Shown here piece by piece: positions 40,147 through 49,800 of a stretch of DNA of 64,000 nt; the stretch's first letter is position 1, and every line of letters starts with the position of its first letter. The DNA is taken from positions 1-64,000 of the forward strand of contig CAUYUJ010001483.1 in the NCBI GenBank assembly GCA_963575745.1. Reading direction: 5' to 3'. Source of the stretch: Prorocentrum cordatum. Taxonomy: Eukaryota; Sar; Dinophyceae; Prorocentrales; Prorocentraceae. A model generated the notes under the pieces. It searched no databases. It was not told where the DNA came from and saw nothing but the letters and a program-made list of their open reading frames with translations. Made by a program: the position numbers and the translations under genes.

Positions 40147-41822
40147 TTGACTGGCGTGCGCTGGCACTCCAAAGGCGGGCATTCCCAACGTGGTGCCTTC
40201 ATAGGCCACAACTGCTCGCCACAGTCGCGGACCTCCTTGGAACGGCGAATGGCCACGATTGCTGCGGGCGGAACCATGTCCTCAGCCATGATAGCGCCTT
40301 GAGCGCTAAGCCAGAACCTGCGGCCAGACTGTGTGGCGATGTACATGTATATCACAATCTCCACCTCGTTCTTCCAATGTTTGAACTGGCAAGGCGGGAC
40401 ATGCGCATGAGGATTGGGCTGCGCATTCCTGATGTACGTGCTCGAGCTGTAGAAGGCCTCGGTGCGCGGCTCCTCATGGTGCTTCTTGTCCCGCTTCTTC
40501 TACTCTGGGATGATCCCCTGTGCCTGGATGTTGCTCCAGGCACGAAATGTCGTGCCATGGTGGAGGTACTTCACGTTGGTCCACGGTAGGCTTTCCCATC
40601 CCATGTTCCACGGCTGCGAACGCGGATTGACCGAACTATGACCTCCCACAACGTATGGCAATGACGCTGCTCCAATCGAAGCAGCTGGGATTGCTCCCGG
40701 CGGGTAATGGTTTACCGTAGATCTCAATCCTATTCTTCTGTGGATCGATGTGCGTCTGTAAAGCACGTAGAATAAAGATCGGGTAGTCGTCGGCCCAGGA
40801 GTCCCAGTCCTCCGCGCCCTTATCCAAGTGCGCCTTGGCCGCTTCATTAGACGGGCCATTGTTGCGATCACCACGGCCGCGGAACTTCCATTGCGTAGCA
40901 TGGTCGAGACGTCTTTGCTCATGAACTTGTTGTCACCAAGATTTTCAATCAAAATGAGCTCGGGGCCATACGGCATGTCGTTGTAGGGTGGGAGAGAAAT
41001 CCACTTATGATCAGGAAAACAAACATAATGATCAAGATCAGGTGCATGGGTGACCACGTGATCATCGTAGTTCAACTGAGCTGCCCAAACCTGGTCAGTG
41101 GTGCACTCGATACCTCCTGGTGCACTCGTGCCCCGAAGTGGAGGGGGCACGTGGCGGTGCTCATCTGGCTGCTGCGCGCGGAGCTTATATTCACGAGGAG
41201 TGCACGCATTGTCGAACATAGTGAATCGACTTGGCTCTTCATGGCAAGAGCGCTCGCAGCACTCATTCCATGGAAGCACGCGCACTTTATCCAAACGCTG
41301 AACAGACGTAGGGACGTCGTCAGCGGGAGTTGCCTCCGGCACCGTGACCATATCCACATCCGGCGGGGGATGGGCAGGTGATCCCGCGACGGAGCGCGCG
41401 GCCGGCATGGTCCTCGGCGTTGGGCCCGGTGGTAGTGGCGGCTTGTTCGGCCTAGGTAAAGGCGCCGGCGTTGTCGCGGGTTGGGCTGCAGAAAGGACTG
41501 CAGCAGGCCTCGCGGCCGGCGTGGGCTCGACAGTCGCGGAGGGCGGTGCTTCGAGCGGCGGCGCCGGCGGGGCTCCCGGGGGGTCGCCCTGAGGAACGCT
41601 AGGCGGCGCTGGAGGGGCCTCGATGCGGTCCAGAGCGGTCGGCGCGTGGAAGGCCTTGCGCTTCTGGATGAACTCCGCATTGTCGATTCGAAGCCCATCG
41701 CGGTGAGAGGCCAGCAACGCACGCTCATGGATGATGCGGTTATTGCTTGCCGTAGTGGGCTCCCCTTTAGCCTCGATCTTGTCTGCGAGCTGCTCGTAGA
41801 CCACCCAGGTGAGAGCAGGCAT
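40147..41822 (-). CDS. ORF-X segment, ADP-ribosyl/2'-phosphotransferase-like C-terminus
   Basis: 440 codons to a TAG at 40500, then the same frame continues to about 40147. The first ~170 residues are a Pro/Ala linker. Then come RVLPWNECCERSCHEEP, CTTDQVWAAQLNYDDHVV and ELILIENLGDNKFMSKDVS. Across the stop: VKYLHHGTTFRAWSNIQAQG, then EAFYSSSTYIRNAQPNPHAH, EVEIVIYMYIATQSGRRFWL. The HGTT..AW..I...GI pattern followed by an FYSS strand resembles the start of the ADP-ribosyltransferase superfold (PARP/Tpt1 type). I infer the fold from pattern only; catalytic residues beyond the His are not assigned. Confidence 0.45.
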
Positions 41823-41885
41823 CTCAATGGAATGGAGGTTGGGCTGTGATTGTAGTGTCTCCCTTTCTTCGAAATCGTAGCATGC

Positions 41886-43340
41886 TCAAATGCCCGGATA
41901 CGCGTCGTTCAAGGGTATCAGGCTGAAGTACAGCTCCTCGTAGGCCGGGCGGAACGGGTCATCATCAGGGTATTGTGGTGCCGGTGATGCTGATGGCGGC
42001 TCGCCTGGCGTTCCTGGAATGGGACGAGGCTGCTGAGCCTGCTCACCAGCGGGCGTTGCCACCGGCATGGATAGCGGTAATTTGCCGCTCGCACATGAAG
42101 CCATCCAAGCGCAGTGGGCCATTTCTCCAGCGGCCTGATTCATCAACGTAGTAAGGCAGTGGCACCGCTTCCACTCTTCAGTAATATTGTTGCGGAAGGC
42201 AAGGGCCGCTGATATTTCCTTGGCCTGGGTGCGCGCCCGGGGATCCGTCACGGACTTCAGGAGAGGCGGCCGAAACGGATACGGCTGAGAAGGCAATGAT
42301 TGGATAACGGCGCAGAAGTTGCGGTAGCAAGCTGCGTCGTTGAACTGAGTAGTCATCATCGCAATGTTGTGGCTGTTCACTTTGGCGTGCCAAGCCGTGG
42401 GAGATGTTTTGTCGTAGGAGTCGATCCATTGGTCTGCACGGAGAACAGCGATGCCCCTGGCCTTCATGTGACGTGCAAGGTCAGAGGTCAGGTAGTCGAA
42501 GTTGGGACCCACTGTCCATTGTTTAGACAAACCTGGGCCCATCACTGTAAGGCATCGAAAGCACTGCATCACGTCAATGAATCGTGACACATCAACCTTC
42601 ACGTGTGTTGGCATGTGCTCTGGGACGCCGGACTCGCACTTGGTGTAGTTGTCGTTGTGGCGTCCGGTCTTGATTGGAGCACGATCAGCATGACGCCGCA
42701 CGTCTAACCACTGTTGGTTGTTGTCGGCGTTGCCGATGTCATTGGCACTCCAGACAACGAAAGCGTTGAGGCCCCTGCAATAGTGCCGTTGCTTTACGTA
42801 TGCTGGGAACGCCTTGCTCCAAAAATCCCAAATCTCCTCGTTGATCTTGCGCCACTGTGCCACGGAAGTGTTATCGTTACAGTTCAGTAAGGCTCGCGCC
42901 TGACGTATCGTACCGATCATCATGCGCTGTTCGAGTGTGGCAGTGGTCTGCATCTGGAGAATTCGTGCGATACGCTCTTCCTGCACGGCTGCGGCACGTG
43001 TACGTAGGGTTTGCATATCGCAGCGGGTGTCGCCACCGGCTTCTGGCAACAAGATCAAGTCCTGGCCGACGGGCGTGTCGTTCTGCTGGAAGAATTCCTT
43101 GTAGTCCTCGCGCGAGAGCGCCCGCATCATGATGTCGTCGCGGACCATAGTTACGACATGCTCGAGCGTGGCGCCGCCCATGTGATCTGCCTTGTTGAGA
43201 CGTGGGATAAAGAGCGGGACAAGGCCGACGTTGGAAGTCTCCGCGAACTCACCACGTCGGGCCGGGCTATTGAGCTCATCAATGCCGTGCCCCAGGTAGC
43301 GCTTGGAGTCCTTGGCCTTGTCGCCCTTCTTCTTGTGCAT
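41886..43340 (-). CDS. ORF-X segment, 484 codons
   Basis: Same frame as both neighbours, separated by a TAG (43371) and a TGA (41886). It encodes KDSKRYLGHGIDELNSPAR, LFIPRLNKADHMGGATLEH, a helical part (REDYKEFFQQND, EERIARILQMQTTATLEQRM), CRGLNAFVVWSANDIGN, TVGPNFDYLTSDLARHMKAR and IAVLRADQWIDSYDKTSPTA followed by WH. The VVWSANDIG...D..W.DSYD...WH arrangement loosely recalls SGNH-hydrolase blocks, but not enough to name. The end is a Pro-rich linker with the motif MPVATPAGEQ. Confidence 0.5.
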   Translation of the reverse strand: MHKKKGDKAKDSKRYLGHGIDELNSPARRGEFAETSNVGLVPLFIPRLNKADHMGGATLEHVVTMVRDDIMMRALSREDYKEFFQQNDTPVGQDLILLPEAGGDTRCDMQTLRTRAAAVQEERIARILQMQTTATLEQRMMIGTIRQARALLNCNDNTSVAQWRKINEEIWDFWSKAFPAYVKQRHYCRGLNAFVVWSANDIGNADNNQQWLDVRRHADRAPIKTGRHNDNYTKCESGVPEHMPTHVKVDVSRFIDVMQCFRCLTVMGPGLSKQWTVGPNFDYLTSDLARHMKARGIAVLRADQWIDSYDKTSPTAWHAKVNSHNIAMMTTQFNDAACYRNFCAVIQSLPSQPYPFRPPLLKSVTDPRARTQAKEISAALAFRNNITEEWKRCHCLTTLMNQAAGEMAHCAWMASCASGKLPLSMPVATPAGEQAQQPRPIPGTPGEPPSASPAPQYPDDDPFRPAYEELYFSLIPLNDAYPGI

Positions 43341-43373
43341 GACCCATGTGGAGTCTGTGTAGAGATTGGTCTA

Positions 43374-44833
43374 CTTGTGCGCATGGCCCGCAGGTCCAAA
43401 AGCATGAGCGAGGAGCAGGCCTAAGTCCTCTTGTGCCATGCCCATCCAGCCTCTCCCTGAGAGAGGAGCTTTGACCAATCGACCACCACAGAATGCACTG
43501 AATTTCGCCTGGGGTAGTTTCAGCGGATCCAGCATGGATCCGGGAGTAGCGCCAGGCTCGTCTCCTGTCGGGAGCTCGGACTGACGGAGAGAGCCCTCTT
43601 CATAGGGCTGCCATTCCTGTGGGCCGAGGTGCGGGAGAACAGTCCATCCGTCAGGGTGATCAGAAGGTGTTGCCACCGTCATGGTTCTCGAACCGACCCC
43701 TCCAAAACCGCCGCGATTCGTCGGCCAAGTAATGAGCATTCGGGCGTATTTCTTGTTTTGCTGGAGGTTATGAAAGGCTCGCATGTCGGTGACAAGATGG
43801 TCCTCCACAGTGTGGCCGACGTGCCCCGCCACGTCGGACGTCCTGGCCATGGCGGGTGGCCGCACTGGTAACTCCACATCTGCCTTTCGATCGAGTGGAC
43901 GTGCGTGATTCGGGGTCTTAAACCCCTCCTGATAGAGGCCTGGCGGCATGCAGTAGTCGTCGACGTAGAGCTCTTTCGTATTCTCGACCGTATCCTCCGA
44001 CCACTGGCCGAGCATAGCACATCCGACTTTCGACCAATCCGTGTGCAACAGCCGCCACTCGGCCTCAAGCATGTTCGTGGCGAGGTCCACCAGAGGGCGC
44101 AGTCGAGAACCAGCCTGACCAGGGATCGTGGCGTTCAGATGGTCAGGCAAGTTGCGGGTTGCCTCCTGAGCGACGGTGTTCCGCGTGAACAAACCTGATA
44201 GCGTACACATGGCCTTTAGCATCGAAAGCCATGGGGTCGCTGTAACCGTGTTGTACTCGCAGTTGGCGTCGCAGCCGACAGGCTCCATGCTGTTGCCGGC
44301 CACCCCAGTCATGTCGAGCGCGGCGGCGCGGGTGGTCTCGACGAGCGCGGAGTCGTCTGGCGCGCGCAAGTGGAACTCGGCGTCGTTATCCAGGCGGCGG
44401 TGCTGGAGGAAGTGGTATCCTTGGTCGCCCTCACGATGGCGGGCGGACTGAAGCAGGAACGCGGGGCCCACACGATCATCATCACTGGCCTCGGGGCCCC
44501 TGCGTGCGTCGCCGCCGACGGACCAACCGACGAGGTGGAGGGGTGGAACCTCAGGCATCTCAGCTGGGGGACAACGTGATCGCATGACAAACGTCCTCGA
44601 GTGAGCGGGGCCAATGGTGGACGAAGAAGACTGACTGGAGCGTCTACCGCGTGGCGAACGACATCGTGTACCTGGCGCGCCCCAATGTTCACGATCAGTG
44701 AGCAGTATCTCACAACCCTCTTCACATCCGTGAACCTTCGGAGGTTCGGCATAGTGCGGTAGACCATATGGCCCCCCGGGCCCTTTCAACGGTCTCCAAG
44801 GGTTCTTCGGGGGACGCTGCATGGGGGCGAAGG
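43374..44833 (-). CDS. ORF-X proximal segment, fused after RNase H
   Basis: In frame directly after RNase H, with no stop for about 490 codons. Stretches include PPKNPWRPLKGPGGPYGLP, HREGDQGYHFLQHRRLDND, GSRLRPLVDLATNMLEAEWR, TENTKELYVDD-like YVDDYCMPPGLYQEGFK, and NKKYARMLITWPTNRGGFGG. The YVDD here is not an RT site: the RT core is intact elsewhere and no RT context surrounds it. No family recognised. It ends at a TAG at 43371. Confidence 0.5.
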
Positions 44834-45968
44834 GGGAGATGTGCGATAGTTCCAACAAACCCCTCCAAAGATCTGCTTTCTTAGGCTCAAAATGTTTGGT
44901 CATCATGTCGGCAATCTGTTCTTTAGTACCCACACATTTAAGCTCGACGTGTTCAAATTGGCATGTTTCACATATCCAATCCAAATTGATACGATGTGTT
45001 CGATGAAGATGACGAAGCGCTGGTGTACGTCCCTTTTGGACAATCTTGATCACGGCCTGGTTGTCCTCCAGGACAGTGAGGTGCGCTTTCGGTGAGCTGC
45101 TCGTCGGAGCCGTCTCAGGGTCCACGTGTAGCAGAGTACCTTCGTGGGAAATCGCACGCCTCTTGGGAGTCGTAAGTGTCTCCGACTGCAGCGGGGGCTG
45201 CCTCCGGCTAGGAGAAGATCCCCTTGCAGGGGACGCCTTGCGAGGCGATGTCTTACGCCGCCGCTTCTTGGCGGCCAGGGTTGGGCAGACCGTCGTATCG
45301 GCCTGCCCCAAACAACCTAGGCAACTGGTCTTCTCCTTGCAGGTTCTAGCAACCTCCACCGCGGCCTCCTAGAAAGAAAGCAGCGGAAGTCCTTCAAGTC
45401 GCAATGCAGAGTCAAGAGCGACGATCCCGGACTCCGTGGAGGAGTGAGAGACGACCGTCTGTTTCTGGCACACGGCATTGACAGGGAAGAATGCGTTTGG
45501 CCCAACGAGCGCCGCGAAGACGCCCGCGGTGGACTTAGAGGTAGAAGTGCAGTCGACGAAAGAGGCATCCGTGAAGAGCATGATGGACAACTGTTCTGGA
45601 GCATCACCGATCCATCCATGTAGACAATGTGTACGAGTCGTCTTGAGGTAGCAGATGAACCGATGAAGGCGTTTGTCACACGTGGTGTTCCACTTAGTGA
45701 TCTCTCTGGCTAGCATGCACACGGGATGCAGTAGGTCAAGCCGACAACATCGTGCCAGGTAGAGAATATTCATCAACACGCTCGCCGCGCCCTGGCCGAA
45801 GATTCCCTCGTCAGAGTAGTCGGACTCGGTAAAGAAAGTGCCCTCGATGCCAGGTGTCTCCGCGGCGGGAAGGTCGTCGTAAGTGACTGTCGTAGTATGC
45901 GACATCTCAGTAGGTCTCTCGACCGACCCAGCTGGGCTGGACGATCGTGGCCGAGCGTTGAGCACGCC
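44834..45968 (-). CDS. RNase H domain of the 18-kb element
   Basis: On the element strand: SIMLFTDASFVDCTSTSKS, QTVVSHSSTESGIVALDSA, an in-frame TAG at 45369-45371 in the linker, then LTVLEDNQAVIKIVQKGRTP, HRTHRINLDWICETCQFEHV and CVGTKEQIADMMTKHF. These are the conserved blocks of Copia RNase H, with acidic residues in FTDAS, SSTES and EDNQA. The domain removes the RNA strand during reverse transcription. The TAG would truncate the product. Confidence 0.8.
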
Positions 45969-46930
45969 AGTGGGTCTCGCGACCGGCCCAGGGGAACTAG
46001 GCGATGAAGATCGCGAAGCCTTCGGGGAGTCGGAGCGTTATCGGCGTGAACCTGGCTTTTTGGCAAACTTGGAGGCGTACTCGAGGTAGCGCTCTACACA
46101 TTGATCAGTAAAGCCAAGCATATCATGTCGTATGCCGCGAACGTTCTGAGCTGATTGATAATATTTTTCGCTGTGGTTGGGTAACATAAGTCGAATGGTA
46201 GCCATCCCCTTGTCGAAGACGCTCTGCGGAACGTCATAAGCCTGTTGTCCACAACCAAGGTATTGAGAGTACGGAGTAGGCGGATCGAGCTCAATGCCGC
46301 TCCAGCGGATCAGATCCCAGCCGGCCTGGAGGTTGGCGGCGGGTCCCGCAAGCTTGAAGTCGTCCACGTAGACGGAGAGTATCAGGCCCAGTTCCTTGTG
46401 CCTCCGCACGCATTCCCAACCAGGGATGGGCTCGAAACCAACGCTCTCCAGGCACGTGCGACACTTGCGCTCCCAGAACACACCTGCCAAGGGGTGTCCG
46501 TAGAGTGCCAAGCGGAGTCGGCGCACTGGGTTCCTGCGCTTAGCCCAGAGAGTCGGGCTGACGCCACTTGGGGGGGCGTAATCCACGTATCGACCGGGTC
46601 AACCCGGCCGTCTCCGCACAGTAAGGCCTGAGTGTACGCGCCTGGCGCGTCACTCTGTTCGCCTCCGTAATGTGGCAATAATGCGGTAGCACCACAAAGC
46701 TTGGAAGCCTCGATGTGTGACGCACTGGACGCCGCGTCAGCGGAAATGGCAGCTAAGCCAGTCTCGTCATTACCAGTGTTGCCCTGAACCACCACACGGC
46801 CTTTGAACTTGCGTAGTTCTGGAGGAAGTTCTTCATGTTTCACAAACGAAAGCTCCAAGATGTTGAAGAAATGAACTTTCTTCCCAGTGCGAATCGCCTC
46901 GGCCTTAACGTCTTCTTTTTCAGCGACGGC
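45969..46930 (-). CDS. Reverse transcriptase domain of the 18-kb element
   Basis: Blocks in order: LPPELRKFKGRVVVQGN, EQSDAPGAYTQALL, then after a missing base in the G7 run 46570-46576 (C7 on minus) RLALYGHPLAGVFWERKC and LGLILSVYVDDFKLAGP. YVDD at 46359-46370 is the catalytic motif; the first catalytic Asp lies in EQSDAPG. The frame is interrupted again near 46038 before RNase H. This is a Copia-type RT by its position after the integrase. Confidence 0.85.
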
Positions 46931-49597
46931 TTCTATCATCCATGTCCGTTTCTTTTCAAGGCATTCGTATTCCTGTCGTAGGGCCTCGTGTGCTCGTGGC
47001 TCAGCAGCAACTTCTCGTTTGTTCAGATGTCGTGTGACGAGGGCAGGGCGTGCCCATGATGACGCAGGGAGCTTTTCTCTGTGCACCTGTGTGCAAGCGG
47101 GTCCACGTGGCATAATGGGAATTGCTACCGACGGGGCGAACTTGCGGTTGAGCGGGTTCACATGCCCGAAGTCGTAGCCCTCACTGTCAAGCAATACCAG
47201 AGAACGTGCAACTCTGGCAGGCGATGCTGAGGGTTGGCGGTAGTATAACACTGTAGTAATGTCACGTGGCCCGCCAAGAATTCTGGCATACAGGATCTCC
47301 TTGTTCGTCACGCCCTTGACGTCCTCGTCTCGAATGACAGCCCCGCTGTCCATATCATAAGTGATACGGCGTTCCACGGTGTTCCACGTGGGTCCGCCAG
47401 CCATTGTAGCGCGAAAGATCTTAGCCTGCTGATCCTGTCGTGTCCACACACGAAGGGCAGCCCGATCGCGTACCACGCAGGCTCGTTCGATGTCTTCTGC
47501 GTAGTCTATCTCTCTCTTCTGTTGACCTCGGGACAAAGTCTTCCAATGTTCGGGAAGGATGTGGTCTGGGCGCGTAGTAGTCTGAACGCGTGTCTCGCGA
47601 CCGCGGACCACCATCTTGCCGTCTGGCGACATCTTGGGAAGCTCGTAGAACCGAACCAGGCCGGTCCACGGCTCACTAAGTTCACGGTGGTCTGCGGCAC
47701 TAACGCCGCCCCAAACGTCACGAAAGACATTCTCGCCCTCGAAGGCAGAAATCGTATCGAAATCCCTTGTGGCATCTAACTGATCGACGGGGACAGGAAT
47801 GTTCATCACGTCGTCCGTCGGTCGGAAAAGCTTCTTTCGCGGGGTGCGGATGTGCCGGATGTTGCAGTAGCCACGCTGCTCCCGATAATCTGGCCCTGGC
47901 GCTGGTGCAGCGACTTCTTGAGCTGATGGATGGGCAGCAGCAGGACTGGCGTCTGGCGGTATGAGAGAGGGGTCATCCCACTCTGTTGGGTAGGTGGGCG
48001 GTAGGTCAGGCAGAGGTGTGTCGCCCAGGGGACGAGACGTAGATGCCTTGACCTCGTCGTGTGCCTCAGGGTTGTGGTGTCGAAGGGTACCGTCCTTCAC
48101 AGGGAAGGTGAACTTACCGTCCGGGATGATGATGTCCTTGACTCTGTGCACGTGGCACAAGTCGCAGTCAGGGTGTTTAGCGTATGCAGCCGTGTCCCAG
48201 ACGAGATAATCTCCAGACCATCGTCCACCGGAGTGTAGATGGTGACCCATGAACAACCCTTCCCGAGCGTTCTCTTCAAACTGCGCAGTTTCATTATTAA
48301 TCTCGGGATTGCAAAAGATCCGAGCACCAAAAGGTATGCAGTGCCCGGGAAAACTTTCACCAAATCGGATTTCGCGTGCTGTCTTGTCTGCGTGCTCATC
48401 GCTGAGGGCAGCAACGCCAGTGGATACATGCACAAAGTTGTGTCCACAGCAGAAGGCCTGCATGGCCTCCTTCCACCACTCATGTCCCAGTCCAGACATG
48501 TGCAACACAGCACGGGTACCCAGAATGACGATTTTGACAATGCGCTCGATGAGTCCGTTCGTCTGTGGACGATGAGGGGTACTAGTGTCATGTCGCCATC
48601 CTAGCTGACGACGCGCCTTCAGAAGCTCTCCGGAGTTATCCGTGTAGATATGCTTCACTTCGTCGTTCGCTGCGATGAACTGCTGGAATAATGCCTTTGT
48701 AGTAGCTGCGTATTTATGCACGGCTGGATATGACATGATGATGCCGGTGTATCTGTCGAGGACGACAAGAGCGCATTTGTCGCCATGTTTGTCAGCGGCG
48801 GCGTCTTTGGCCAGAACAACGTGGTCGGCAGTCAGCGCCTCCCCGAACTTCTTCGGCACGAAAGCCTCGTAGGCGGTGTCCTCGTCCGCGGGGGCTGCCG
48901 GCGGATGCGGCTCATGCTGTCGTCTGCACGGCGAGTTCTGCGCCATGGTGCGAGAGCAGACCTCACAGTCAGGATGTTTAGGGCTGTGGGTCATGTAATG
49001 CGCGGTGTCGATGGGCTTCTTTTGACGGTTCGGAAGAACACGGTCACCATCGGAGTGGGACTCAGCAGGCGTCGCCACCAGCAGATCCTTGAGGTCGGAT
49101 GATGTTCCGACAGACTCTGCGTCTATCGGGTCGACGGGATCAGCCTGAAATGGTCCTGGGGTGCCCCCGCAGTTGCTCGTAGACCCCCCGCATGAGTGAG
49201 ATAAACACTGCTGCTGAGACGTAATCGAGCCACAGCACGAAACTTTGACTTGTCTCTTGGGGCAGTTCTCGCGGTGGAGCCGTGGCTCGGGCGTCGGTGG
49301 CAACTCCGCTGGGTCCTTGCGGCACCAGCATGTGTCAGGGCAGCGTGAAGGAGAACGCTTGCGCCTGCGACGTCGTGGTGCTGTGGGCGCGCACAATCGC
49401 GGTGGCGGTATCTTTGCAAGATCGTCGAGGCATAGTCCTGGAACTCGGTCGTCGACGGGAACTTTGTACCATTGGCCCCCGGGATCCTGGAGCAGGTAGC
49501 CCAGGTCGGGATCCCAAAGCTGCCGAAAACCATCAACTTCAATCAGTTGTCCCACCGAGAGCAACGAAGGACAATCAGGCAGGGCAAGAGCTGAGCT
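46931..49597 (-). CDS. Integrase of the 18-kb element, with protease tail
   Basis: The open frame 49564-46577 begins inside the protease tail (LSVGQLIEVDGFRQLWDPDL), then a linker with the motif LLVATPAES. A His/Cys zinc-binding region follows (H189, H193 or H197, C200, C203 in HYMTHSPKHPDCEVC). The catalytic triad is present: D247 (LTADHVV), D309 (IYTDNSGELLK) and E340 (PQTNGLIERI). A GHHLHSGGRWSGDYLVWD segment and Pro-rich linkers lead to RT. Spacing D-61-D-30-E suits retroviral-type integrases. The frame is intact over this whole part. Confidence 0.85.
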
Positions 49598-49800
49598 CTG
49601 TCAGCCCACCTCTGGTAGTTGAATGTCGTAGTGCTCGTTGACAGTACGGTCACCATTGGCCGTTTCCAGAATATGTTCCTCGCAAGTAGAGATGCGATCA
49701 GATTCGGTCTGCGTAACCTCGCTCTTGTCCTGAATGTGGTGCGCAGAGCCACTGTCGAGAACCCAGGAGCGTGTCAGGGCGGCTGTCGAACGTGGTGACG
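49598..49800 (-). CDS. Aspartic protease domain of the 18-kb element
   Basis: The element strand encodes WVLDSGSAHHIQDKSEVTQT, TCEEHILETANGDRTVNEHY and DIQLPEV, then a TGA near 49600, and on the other side CPSLLSVGQLIEVDG. The active site is DSG at 49748-49756. The family pattern LDSGS...TANG...LLSVGQL matches Copia proteases. The stop would separate it from integrase. Confidence 0.75.

Noticed and set aside
36644-43340. ORF-X segments as independent cellular genes captured by chance between LTRs
   Set aside because: Adjacent segments share one frame across isolated stops, all are on the element strand, and all carry the element-specific motif.
43374-44833. YVDD in ORF-X as a second RT active site
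   Set aside because: The surroundings have none of the RT blocks, and the real YVDD with its context is at 46359-46370.
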